From NCBI RefSeq assembly GCF_013376475.1, contig NZ_CP045508.1, positions 2,392,001 to 2,456,000 of the forward strand: 64,000 bases of DNA, written 5' to 3'. Source of the DNA: Desulfolutivibrio sulfoxidireducens. Its GTDB lineage: Bacteria; Desulfobacterota; Desulfovibrionia; Desulfovibrionales; Desulfovibrionaceae. This document shows positions 1 to 6,939 of this stretch, piece after piece. The position numbers and the translations under genes were made by a program. Under the pieces are notes generated by a model. The model did no database searches and was not told where the DNA came from. It worked only from the letters and a program-made list of their open reading frames with translations. How positions within the stretch are numbered: position 1 is the stretch's first letter; the number at the start of each line of letters is the position of its first letter.

Positions 1-20
1 AACCGGGCCTTGCGCGACAG

Positions 21-84
21 CCGCTCCGGTCGTGGGCCGCTCCGGTCGTGGGCCGCTCCGGTCGTGAGCCGCTCCGGTCGTGGG
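21..84. repeat. 16-bp tandem repeat, four copies
   Basis: Four head-to-tail copies of CCGCTCCGGTCGTGGG run from 21 to 84; the third copy differs by one base (A for G near its end). No gene covers it. It lies about 200 bases upstream of the Tim44-like gene; a role is not apparent. The remaining bases up to 289 hold no gene that I can support. Confidence 0.85.
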
Positions 85-289
85 CCTTGACATCGAGGCC
101 GGATTGGTTATTTTTACATCTTCTTGAAGGGGAGTAGCTCTTTCGGGCAAGGTCAACAGCACTGCGTCTACCCGGCGCTTGGCCTTGCCGCCGACGCCAG
201 TCGGCGAGCGAGACCTTCCGCATGAGCAATCATGCTGGAAGTCTCGTTTTTTTCGGGGACCTCCAGCAAAAACCACACTGGAGGCTATC

Positions 290-1327
290 TTGCATCACCA
301 TCCGCCTTTCACCGCCCACCCCCTGGCCGCCGGTCGGCAGCCCGCCGCCGCCCGCCCGTTGCCCGGACATGGCGGCGCGGCCATCCTGCGCCGCATCGGC
401 GCCCCGCTTCTGGCGCTGGCCATGCTGCTTGTGGCCGTGGATCTGGCCGAGGCCAAGCGCGTCGGCGGCGGCAAGTCCTTCGGCAGCCGGGACACCTATT
501 CCAAGCCCTACAACAAGCCGACCTCGCCGGACCGCAACACCTCGACCGTCAATCAGCAGGCCACCCCGAACCAGCCGGGCGGCCCGGCGGCCGCCGGAAC
601 CCCAGGCGCTCCCGCCGCCAGACCCGGCATGTTCGGCGGACTCGGCGGCATGTTCGGCGGCCTGCTCATGGGCGGGCTCATCGGCTCGATGCTGTTCGGC
701 GGCGGCGCGGGCGCGGGGGGATTTGGAATCCTGGAGATTCTGCTCCTGGGCGGCGGCGCGTATCTGCTCTTCAAGCTCGTTATGGGGCGGAAAAAGGCCC
801 CCACGCGGCAGACCGCATCCGGCGGCGAGCGCTTCGCCTACGCCACTGGCGGCAATCCGGACGCCGACCGGGCGCCGGACGGCTGGGGCGCGCTGCGCGC
901 GACGCCCCCGGGCCAGGATCGGGGCGACACGGCCTCAAGCCCGGTCATGCCCGCGGGCCTTGACGAGGCCGAGTTCCTGGCCGGGGTCAAGGCCCTCTAC
1001 GCCCGGCTTCAGGCCTCCTGGGACAAGCGCGACCTGGACGACATCCGGCAGTTCACCAGCCCCGAGGTGTTTTCCGAGATCACCCGGCAGGCCGAGGAAG
1101 ACCCGACCCCGGGCCAGACCGACATCCTCATGGTCGAGGCCCGGGTGCTCGAGGCCGGTTCGCACGGCGGCCAGACCGTGATCACGGTCTTTTTCGACGT
1201 CCTTCTGCGCGAGGACCGGACGGCTGACGCCCCCAACCAGGTCCGCGAGGTCTGGCGCATCAGCCGCGACGAACAGGCCCCCAAGCCGTCCTGGACCCTG
1301 GAGGGCATCCAGCAGTTGGCCATGTGA
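290..1327 (+). CDS. Tim44-like domain exported/membrane protein
   Basis: The protein has about 345 residues. After a long basic leader comes a hydrophobic stretch (GAPLLALAMLLVAVDLAEA) that looks like a signal peptide. A low-complexity Gln/Pro/Gly linker follows, then a Gly-rich hydrophobic hairpin (two GGLGGMFGG-type segments) with a transmembrane segment (FGILEILLLGGGAYLLFKLV), and a C-terminal alpha/beta domain of about 130 residues. That domain begins at LDEAEFLAGVKALYARLQASWD and resembles the Tim44-like/NTF2-fold domain of bacterial membrane proteins. The function of this bacterial family is poorly defined; membrane anchoring is inferred. I chose the TTG at 290 because GGAGG at 280-284 stands at good spacing. 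The frame is open from 179, and an ATG at 422 would leave only half a signal peptide. The gene is monocistronic here. Confidence 0.7.
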   Translation: MHHHPPFTAHPLAAGRQPAAARPLPGHGGAAILRRIGAPLLALAMLLVAVDLAEAKRVGGGKSFGSRDTYSKPYNKPTSPDRNTSTVNQQATPNQPGGPAAAGTPGAPAARPGMFGGLGGMFGGLLMGGLIGSMLFGGGAGAGGFGILEILLLGGGAYLLFKLVMGRKKAPTRQTASGGERFAYATGGNPDADRAPDGWGALRATPPGQDRGDTASSPVMPAGLDEAEFLAGVKALYARLQASWDKRDLDDIRQFTSPEVFSEITRQAEEDPTPGQTDILMVEARVLEAGSHGGQTVITVFFDVLLREDRTADAPNQVREVWRISRDEQAPKPSWTLEGIQQLAM

Positions 1328-1451
1328 GGCACACCACCTGAACGGGCTGGGCCGTCCCTGACCACGCCCCGGCCCGGGGACTCGGATGGGTCGCCAAAGG
1401 GATGAGGCGGATTGGCTGGCGCGGGCTGGCCCTGCTGGCGCGGCCTTGACT

Positions 1452-1520
1452 GGCGCGGCCGGCCGGCCAGGGATTCCATCTGGACATGCGCCGGCCGGGT
1501 GACGCCCATGCGCCGCGCCT
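1452..1520 (-). pseudogene. relic of HTH antitoxin gene (middle part)
   Basis: Read on the minus strand this stretch encodes RMGVTRPAHVQMESLAGRP. This is nearly the same as the helix-turn-helix segment RMGVTRQAYLQMESLAGRP of the intact antitoxin at 2149-2490, and the DNA is also close to identical. No intact reading frame of the antitoxin surrounds it, so it looks like a fragment left by duplication or by decay of a second toxin-antitoxin locus. Confidence 0.75.
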
Positions 1521-1522
1521 AT

Positions 1523-1939
1523 CTAGGCCTGCGTCCAGGATTCATGCGAATGGATGATCTTCCAGCCGGCGACGCCTTTTTCCCACAGCATGGTGAAGAC
1601 GTGTTTTCCGTCGAAGCCGCCGCCGCCCGGCTGTTCGATGACGGAGTTCTCCTCGCTGGTCAAAAGGGCCAGCGACGACGACAAGGCCTCGATGCGCACC
1701 ACCTTCAGGGTGACGCGCTGGGATTTCCTGGCCGCGAAATACGCCCGTATGGCCTCGACCCATGCGAATTTGGACACGTAACAATCGGTTCCCGCGATGG
1801 CGGACACAAAGGCCGTGTCGCTGTAAAACGAGGCCCACGTTTCGATGTCCATGGCGTTTATGGCCCTAACCAGGGCCAGGAACTGGTCATCGACCTCGGC
1901 CAATATCTGTTCCTTCATCTCCGGATGCAGACTGTCCAT
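1523..1939 (-). CDS. SnoaL/NTF2-like small protein
   Basis: A 138-residue soluble protein with the layout of the NTF2-like (SnoaL or DUF4440-like) alpha+beta barrel: an N-terminal helix (KEQILAEVDDQFLALVRAINAMD), the typical WASFYSDTAFVSAIAG segment and a C-terminal strand ending WKIIHSHESW. Members bind or turn over small ligands, but no substrate can be read from the sequence. The start at 1939 is favoured over the longer open frame to 2056 because GGAGGG precedes it at good distance; the upstream extension is Arg/Pro-rich and looks non-coding. It stands alone, between an antitoxin relic and a toxin-antitoxin pair. There is no signal peptide. Confidence 0.65.
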   Translation of the reverse strand: MDSLHPEMKEQILAEVDDQFLALVRAINAMDIETWASFYSDTAFVSAIAGTDCYVSKFAWVEAIRAYFAARKSQRVTLKVVRIEALSSSLALLTSEENSVIEQPGGGGFDGKHVFTMLWEKGVAGWKIIHSHESWTQA

Positions 1940-2148
1940 GATTCCCTCCTGATGGGTCCATGCGGCGCATGGCCGGCGGACGGATAGCCGAGGCGGCGCG
2001 GCCGTCGGCGGGGATTGGCGCGCCCCCCGAAGGCGGAAGCGGCTGTCCGGTGGCATCGCACATCTTCATGGCCCTGCGCAAGGCCGGGGTTCGCCGTGCG
2101 GGTTGCCGCCCCGCCCCCCCATCGTTCCTTCCCGCATGCGGCCCCTCT

Positions 2149-2490
2149 TCATGCCCGAAGTTGCTCCCAGGCCACGCCCATGGCCACGGCGATCTTTTTG
2201 AGCGTGGCCACGCGCGGCCGGCCGGCAAGAGATTCCATCTGGAGATAGGCCTGCCGGGTGACGCCCATGCGGCGGGCCACCTCGTCCTGGGTCAGGCCGA
2301 GGTGTTCGCGCCAGGCGCGGATGAGGCTGACGCCGCGTTCGTCCTCGATGACGATGACGGCGTGGGGGATGGTGACTTCGTCGTCCGGCCTGCCGCCGAA
2401 ATGCTCCTCGTAGTCATCCCATGGGACCACGACATAGAGGGGCGTGCCGTCCGGGGCCTTCAGGATATGGTGCTCAGTATGTGCGGTCAT
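2149..2490 (-). CDS. HTH (Xre-type) antitoxin of a RelE-type module
   Basis: A 113-residue protein. The N-terminal part (HHILKAPDGTPLYVVVPWDDYEE) resembles antitoxins that contact the toxin. The C-terminal part is an Xre/Cro-type helix-turn-helix (REHLGLTQDEVARRMGVTRQAYLQME) followed by LKKIAVAMGVAWEQLRA. It should neutralise the toxin encoded just upstream and repress the operon through the HTH. The start at 2490 has GAGGAGG upstream, inside the end of the toxin gene, so the two genes overlap by 17 bases and are probably translationally coupled. Toxin-first order with an HTH antitoxin is the HigBA-like arrangement. Two decayed copies of parts of this gene lie at 1452-1520 and 6006-6062. Confidence 0.8.
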   Translation of the reverse strand: MTAHTEHHILKAPDGTPLYVVVPWDDYEEHFGGRPDDEVTIPHAVIVIEDERGVSLIRAWREHLGLTQDEVARRMGVTRQAYLQMESLAGRPRVATLKKIAVAMGVAWEQLRA

Positions 2491-2731
2491 CGCGTTTTTT
2501 GACCTCCTCAATGCGGATAACCACTGGAATATTTCTTGTGTTCACGGTAAAGAGGACTCGATACCGGCCGACCCGCAGGCGGTAGCCGTCCCGCCCGACC
2601 AACGCCTTGACGTTGCCGCAACGGGGCCACTCCGCCAGCGTGCCGACGGCTTCGCGAATGGTTACGCGCTGTTCGGCGTCGATGCGGCGGAATTGCTTGC
2701 GGGCCTTGGCGGTCCACTCGATTTCGTTCAC
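2474..2731 (-). CDS. RelE/ParE-superfamily toxin
   Basis: An 85-residue basic protein with the RelE fold pattern: N-terminal WTAKARKQFRRID helix, a second helix with LAEWPRCGNVKAL, then the strand motif YRLRVGRYRVLFTV and a C-terminal strand ending IRIEEVKKRDDRTY. The conserved Arg residues of RVGRYRVLF and the C-terminal R-D-x-x-Y resemble RelE mRNA interferases. Activity as a ribosome-dependent RNase is known for the family but not proven here. It starts with GTG and a weak ribosome binding site, which fits low toxin expression. It is first in a two-gene operon with the antitoxin. Confidence 0.8.
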   Translation of the reverse strand: MNEIEWTAKARKQFRRIDAEQRVTIREAVGTLAEWPRCGNVKALVGRDGYRLRVGRYRVLFTVNTRNIPVVIRIEEVKKRDDRTY

Positions 2732-3049
2732 GGTTAGAAGGTAAGAAAAAGCAAGAAAAAAGTCAAAATTTACTTGACCACATGCTTTATCACCAAGAAT
2801 GTTCTATCAAACAAACTATTTCACCTTAATATACAGACATGAATACGATTAATGAAGATTACAATCTTTGCTCAGGTTCTGTATCCTTTTCATGCCTTGT
2901 TGATAATATGCATATTGAAAATTTCTCGATACAAAATATAACAAAAAAAATATGCAATGTACTGATAAAAACGAATAATGGAGCACTAACCATAAACGCA
3001 GAATACAGATGCAGTGATAACATCACAGATTGCGAAATCAATTATGGAC

Positions 3050-3463
3050 TTATCCATAAATAATTTTGGTTTTTATCTTCCGTAATGCAATGATCGCCGC
3101 CGCCAAGTGGATCAATGCTAAATGGGTTGCCCCGAGCTTTTCATACCGAATCGTCAACTTGCGAAACCGATTGAACCAAGAGTGGCAGGCCTCAACGACC
3201 CACCGTCGTGCTTTGAAAGAAGGGTTTTCAAGCTTTTCTCGCTGTTCTTCGCCGCGAGGGCGCACATGTGGTTTGTATCCGGCCGCGAGCATTTCTTTGC
3301 AAGGAGCTTCTCCCGCATATCCAGCATCCGCGCATAGGTTTTCAGACTCGGCGTCCATGATCGGCTCCGCAATCTTGTTTGCCAAAACTGCTTTCAGCTG
3401 ACTGACGTCATGCCGGTTGGCCCCGGTGACGACGACCGATAACGGGACGCCACGCCCGTCCAC
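3050..3463 (-). CDS. IS5-family transposase, downstream frame (OrfB)
   Basis: The C-terminal half of the DDE transposase, in the +1 frame relative to OrfA. It contains VDGRGVPLSVVVTGANRHD with the region of the second Asp, CADAGYAGE, and the RRWVVEACHSWFNRFRKLTIRYEK signature with the catalytic Glu. It ends almost at the IS terminus. It is probably made only as an OrfA-OrfB fusion through the A7 run; conserved residues continue upstream of its first Met (GTKRHILV), which supports fusion rather than separate translation. Confidence 0.88.
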   Translation of the reverse strand: MDGRGVPLSVVVTGANRHDVSQLKAVLANKIAEPIMDAESENLCADAGYAGEAPCKEMLAAGYKPHVRPRGEEQREKLENPSFKARRWVVEACHSWFNRFRKLTIRYEKLGATHLALIHLAAAIIALRKIKTKIIYG

Positions 3464-3893
3464 AAGGATATGGCGCTTTGTTCCTTTTTTTCCCTCGATC
3501 CGTTGGATTTCTCCCGGAATTCTCTTTGGCCATTGGAGCTTTGTTCATGCAGCCATCTATGGATTGCCATTCCCAGGCGATTCCTTCCATGTCGTCATAC
3601 TCGGACAAGCCTCTCTGCCAAAGTTCCAGAAAGAAGCCCGCTTGTTCCCATTCTCTGAAATACCGGTGAATTGCGCTCGGACTGCCAAAAACTTCTTTGG
3701 GTAACGCCTTCCATTGAATGCCGGTCCGCAACACATACACAATAGCGGAAAAGACAGTGCGTGCCGCAATTGGCTTTCTGCCTCCTCCAACCTTCCGTTT
3801 ATATTGCTTTTCACCGTCTCTCTTTGGCCTGGGGATCAAAGGCTCAACTATCTCCCAAAACGCGTCCGACACTTCCCATGATTTTATGCTCAT
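3408..3893 (-). CDS. IS5-family transposase, upstream frame (OrfA)
   Basis: The N-terminal half of a DDE transposase: WEVSDAFWEIVEPLIP, GGGRKPIAARTVFSAIVYVLRTGIQW, then WQSIDGCMNKAP with the first catalytic Asp. The start at 3893 has GGAGA upstream, and the longer frame would run outside typical family lengths. Near 3483-3489 an A7 run (AGGGAAAAAAAGG on this strand) marks the point where the second frame continues the conserved sequence (GTKRHILVDGRGVPL). The shift needed is +1, by ribosomal frameshifting or polymerase slippage, which is usual for this group. After the shift point the OrfA tail is non-conserved. Confidence 0.88.
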   Translation of the reverse strand: MSIKSWEVSDAFWEIVEPLIPRPKRDGEKQYKRKVGGGRKPIAARTVFSAIVYVLRTGIQWKALPKEVFGSPSAIHRYFREWEQAGFFLELWQRGLSEYDDMEGIAWEWQSIDGCMNKAPMAKENSGRNPTDRGKKRNKAPYPCGRAWRPVIGRRHRGQPA

Positions 3894-4590
3894 CTGCTTG
3901 TCTCCGTTGGAGAAAAGCATACTAACAATTGAGTACAAATGCAATTTTATTTATGGATAAGTCCTATGAAATTCGCACAGTTTGTGAACATGTGCTAGAC
4001 ATACTATCTCTTATTCTGAAAGTAAGTATACCAAAAACACATTGTACCGGTTCGTCAAGGAAAAGGCCTGGAAAATTAACTCAAGTCGCGGGGGAGATAA
4101 GAGCAATCCATTCTCTCGAAGAAGCACCGGTCGAGCTTACCGACAACGCTGGCACCCAGATAAAAAATATCATATCCAATAACATACCATCAAAAAACTA
4201 TCATCTAGTCTTATGGAGAGAAGCACAAAACAGATCGGACATTGTATCAAAATTTTTAATATTATACAGCATACTGATTGACCTTTGCGACAACCAAAAA
4301 GATGTTGATTCCTTTATACGACGTATATCTCCTAATACAATTTTTACCAAGTCTCCAGTCAACTCAAAATACAATGAAAGTCAGTATACCAGAATAAGAA
4401 ATGAATTATCACATCGAAGGGACGGAGTTGATATCAATACAACGATCACTGAGCTTACGCCATGCATGGCCGACTTTGAGCAAATAGTTAAAAAGATACT
4501 CCTTGAAGAACTTACCCACTGAGAATCCGCGTGGAGTAGCCCCCAATTCGACCGGACACCCTCTTCAACCTAGGAGATAGGTCTAGAGGT

Positions 4591-4989
4591 ATGTCCAGAC
4601 ATAGTGCTAACGAGTTCGCCACGGTCGAGTTGGTCAACGAGGTCCAGCGTCGGCGCTGGCCATTGTCGGAGAAGCTTCGGATCGTGGAGGAGTCGTCCCT
4701 GCCAGGGATGAGCGTCTCGTACGTCGCCCGCAAGCACGGCATCGCACCAAACCAGCTCTTCCACTGGAGGAAGCTCATGAGCGAGGGCGGCAAGGTGGCT
4801 GTACAGGCGGACGACCAAGTGGTCAGCGCTTCGGAGGCTCGTGCTCTCAAGAAGCGGGTTCGCGAGCTGGAACGACTCCTGGGCAAGAAGACCATGGAGG
4901 TGGAAATTCTCAAGGAAGGCATCAAGATCGCGCGCGAAAAAAAACTGATATCGCGCACGCCGTTGCCTTTCGAGGAGGATTTCCTGTGA
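4591..4989 (+). CDS. IS3-family OrfA (DNA-binding subunit)
   Basis: A 132-residue protein with an HTH of the InsE/transposase-8 type (WPLSEKLRIVEESSLPGMSVSYVARKHGIAPNQLFHWRK) followed by a leucine-zipper-like coiled coil (ARALKKRVRELERLLGKKTMEVEILKEG). An A8 run near 4937-4945 allows a -1 frameshift. The -1 frame is open from there to the orfB start, so an OrfAB fusion transposase is expected, as in IS2. The last bases overlap the GTG of orfB (GTGA). Confidence 0.9.
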   Translation: MSRHSANEFATVELVNEVQRRRWPLSEKLRIVEESSLPGMSVSYVARKHGIAPNQLFHWRKLMSEGGKVAVQADDQVVSASEARALKKRVRELERLLGKKTMEVEILKEGIKIAREKKLISRTPLPFEEDFL

Positions 4990-5915
4990 AACGGGTGGCG
5001 GAGGCGTTCGACGTGGCCCGTTCGCAGTTGTCCGAACGACTGGCGACCGGCCCAAGGAATCGCCCTCTCCGTTATTCCAAGGCCCAGGACGAAGTCCTGC
5101 TGCCTTTGATCCGTGAGATCGTCGATGGTCGGCTGACCTACGGCTACCGGCGAGTGTGCGCCCTGCTGAACCGGCGTCTCGTGGAACTGGGGCAGGCACG
5201 GGTGAACCACAAGCGCGTGTATCGGATCATGCGCCTTTACGGCCTGCTTTTGGCCAGGCACACCGGCAAGCGTCCAGAGCGGTCTCATGATGGCAAGGTC
5301 ATCATGCTGCGGAGCAATCTGCGCTGGTGTGCTGATGCTTTCGAGATTGGATGCTTGAACAGCGAGAAGGTCAGGGTGGCGTTCGCCCTGGATTGCTGCG
5401 ATAGGGAAATCATCGGCTTTGTGGCCGCGACAGGGGGCATCTCCGGCGCCATGGTGCGGGATATGATGCTGGAATGCGTGGAGAAACGATTCGGGACGAG
5501 CCATGCGCCGCACCGTTTGGAGTGGCTGACCGACAACGGCTCCTGCTTCACGGCCAAGGAGACTGTGGAATTTGCGTCCTGGCTGGGCCTGGTTAGCAGG
5601 TTCACCCCGGTCAGAAGCCCGGAGAGCAACGGCATGGCCGAGGCGTTCGTGAAGACCTTCAAACGCGATTACGTGTACGTCAACGATCGTCCAGATGCCC
5701 GGACCGTCCTGAGCCAGCTTGCGGCATGGTTCGAGGATTACAACGAAATCCATCCGCACAAAGGGCTGAAGATGATGTCGCCTCGTGAGTTCATACGGAT
5801 GTGTGTTGCTGGCGAGTCACTGCGGAGTAAGCCGACGGCCCGCCGCCGAGAATGGGCCGCCAACGAGCTCGTCGGAGGCGGCCGGACGGCGGCGGGGCGT
5901 GGCCAACGTTCTTAA
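4986..5915 (+). CDS. IS3-family OrfB (rve integrase core, IS2-like)
   Basis: A 309-residue DDE integrase. Order: HTH_21-like YGYRRVCALLNRR..VNHKRVYRIMRLYGL, then the rve core with FALDCCDREIIGF (first Asp), WLTDNGSCF (second Asp, DNG) and SPESNGMAEAFVKTFKRDY with the catalytic Glu, ending HPHKGLKMMSPREF. This pattern matches the IS2 group closely. It starts with GTG overlapping the orfA stop, and is probably expressed mainly as a frameshift fusion with OrfA. It looks complete, so the element may be active. Confidence 0.92.
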   Translation: MKRVAEAFDVARSQLSERLATGPRNRPLRYSKAQDEVLLPLIREIVDGRLTYGYRRVCALLNRRLVELGQARVNHKRVYRIMRLYGLLLARHTGKRPERSHDGKVIMLRSNLRWCADAFEIGCLNSEKVRVAFALDCCDREIIGFVAATGGISGAMVRDMMLECVEKRFGTSHAPHRLEWLTDNGSCFTAKETVEFASWLGLVSRFTPVRSPESNGMAEAFVKTFKRDYVYVNDRPDARTVLSQLAAWFEDYNEIHPHKGLKMMSPREFIRMCVAGESLRSKPTARRREWAANELVGGGRTAAGRGQRS

Positions 5916-6005
5916 ACTGGTGTCCGGTTTAGCGGGGGCAACTCCACCGCATAACTCCACAATGGAAGATAAGAAAAGGCCACCCCACTCCGGAGCTGCC
6001 CATTT

Positions 6006-6062
6006 TCATGTCCGGAGATGCTCCCCGGCGACCCCCATGACGGTACTTTTTTGAGTGTTGCG
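6006..6062 (-). pseudogene. relic of HTH antitoxin gene (3' end)
   Basis: The minus strand encodes TLKK-VPVMGVAGEHLRT followed by TGA, with a small deletion. It matches the C-terminus TLKKIAVAMGVAWEQLRA of the antitoxin ending at 2149. It lies about 40 bases upstream of the second HEPN-like gene, as the live toxin-antitoxin pair lies upstream of the first. The rest of 5947-6103 holds no gene. Confidence 0.7.
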
Positions 6063-6103
6063 CCGAGTTATGATCAAAATGCTTTAGCCTAAAGGGAAAC
6101 GCC

Positions 6104-6844
6104 ATGTACGACGGAACACTACACTTCGCATGTCATTTATTTGGCTTCATCATGCCAGCCTTTTCGATGCCAGGAACATCAGCAAGTATAACTAATATAC
6201 ATATACATATTCATGATAATAAACTTAATTTTTCGTGCAACATCAAGTCTAAAACCGTAGCAATCGAAGAATCAATTTTGAATGAATGCATGTGCACATG
6301 CAAAAAAATATCTACAAACCTCGCCTTTGAACGCGAAGTTATAATCGGCGAGCTAGAATATCTCGGAGGAGAAATTATCAATGGGGCAGAGATATATAGA
6401 GCAGTTTCTCTAACATTACCCCACCTCGAAGTTGCTGGAACAATGACAACGATAATCGATGAAAATGCATCCACAACTTTGCGAGATTTTATTACTCGAA
6501 ATTATGAATTGACTAATATAGTAATTATACTATACACTAAAATATTCAACATCAACGATATAATGTCAAAATTTATGATGTTATACCATATATTGCTAAT
6601 ACTAAATGATGACAAGCAAAATTACGTTGATCTTTGCATCAAAAAAATAGCCCCGGCAACAAAATTATTTGAATCTCCGCGCGGAAGCGGAAAAAGTGAA
6701 ACATTATATACAAAATTACGGAATGAGATTGCTCATTATCGCAAAGAAGTAGACATCCGATCGACAATCAATCAACTTGAAGATATCATTCCTGATTTCA
6801 CCAAAATAGTAAGACAAGCAATCCTTGATTCCTTACCAAACTGA
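6104..6844 (+). CDS. HEPN-like protein of unknown function
   Basis: A 246-residue, AT-rich, mostly helical-looking protein. It is the intact paralog of the gene split at 2839-4522, with alignable blocks DIMSKFMMLYHILL, YTKLRNEIAHYRKEVDIRSTINQL and a C-terminal DFTKIVRQAILDSL. RNEIAH (residues 206-211) fits the R-N-x3-H catalytic signature of HEPN RNases, so an RNA-cleaving or toxin-like role is possible; this is inference from one motif. The N-terminal 30 residues are non-conserved relative to the paralog. The start ATG at 6104 has AAAGGGAAA upstream. It is monocistronic and ends at a strong bidirectional terminator. Base use differs sharply from neighbours, suggesting horizontal acquisition. 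Confidence 0.65.
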   Translation: MYDGTLHFACHLFGFIMPAFSMPGTSASITNIHIHIHDNKLNFSCNIKSKTVAIEESILNECMCTCKKISTNLAFEREVIIGELEYLGGEIINGAEIYRAVSLTLPHLEVAGTMTTIIDENASTTLRDFITRNYELTNIVIILYTKIFNINDIMSKFMMLYHILLILNDDKQNYVDLCIKKIAPATKLFESPRGSGKSETLYTKLRNEIAHYRKEVDIRSTINQLEDIIPDFTKIVRQAILDSLPN

Positions 6845-6862
6845 AATAATAATCCGCACAAA

Positions 6863-6890
6863 AAGGGCCACCCCTTTCGGGGCGGCCCTT
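6863..6890. terminator. bidirectional terminator between HEPN-like gene and acs
   Basis: Stem AAGGGCCACCCC / GGGGCGGCCCTT with a TTTC loop and one mismatch. A-rich bases precede it and T-rich bases follow (CCATTTTTCT), so it can serve both the plus-strand gene ending at 6844 and acs ending at 6940. Confidence 0.85.
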
Positions 6891-6939
6891 CCATTTTTCT
6901 TCTCTTTTCTCCCGGCTCGTTGCCGGAACCCGCTGAGCG

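Larger units (their letters stand above)
3046..3964 (-). mobile_element. IS5-family insertion sequence (IS427-like), 919 bp
   Basis: Ends are inverted repeats beginning GGACTTATCCATAAATAA at both termini (left 3046-3063; right, read inward on the other strand, 3964-3947). A 3-bp target duplication TAT flanks it (3043-3045 and 3965-3967). It contains two overlapping transposase frames on the minus strand. The element disrupts an AT-rich host gene and appears recent, because the host frame is restored perfectly by removing it. Confidence 0.92.
2839..4522 (+). pseudogene. HEPN-like gene split by an IS element
   Basis: Codons 1-69 lie at 2839-3045 and the rest at 3965-4522. If the IS at 3046-3964 and one copy of the TAT target duplication are removed, the frames join exactly (CEINY then EIRTVC), giving a protein of about 253 residues. 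That length matches the 246-residue paralog at 6104-6844. Shared blocks include SKF..LY.IL, then RN-E-[LI]-[SA]-H followed by VDI..TI..L. The RNELSH motif (about residues 213-218 after repair) fits the R-N-x3-H signature of HEPN ribonucleases. The gene is AT-rich, unlike the surroundings, which suggests acquisition by transfer. No family name is recognised. As it stands the gene is inactivated, unless the downstream part (ATG 3929, partly inside the IS) is made separately. Confidence 0.8.
4531..5946 (+). mobile_element. IS3-family insertion sequence (IS2-like), about 1.4 kb
   Basis: Imperfect inverted ends (TGGAGTAGCCCCC with ACCGGACACC nearby on the left; TGGAGTTGCCCCC with ACCGGACACC on the right, read inward). 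A 4-bp CCGC flanks both sides (4527-4530 and 5947-5950) and is a likely target duplication. It carries overlapping orfA and orfB. It inserted nine bases after the stop codon of the split HEPN-like gene. Confidence 0.88.
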
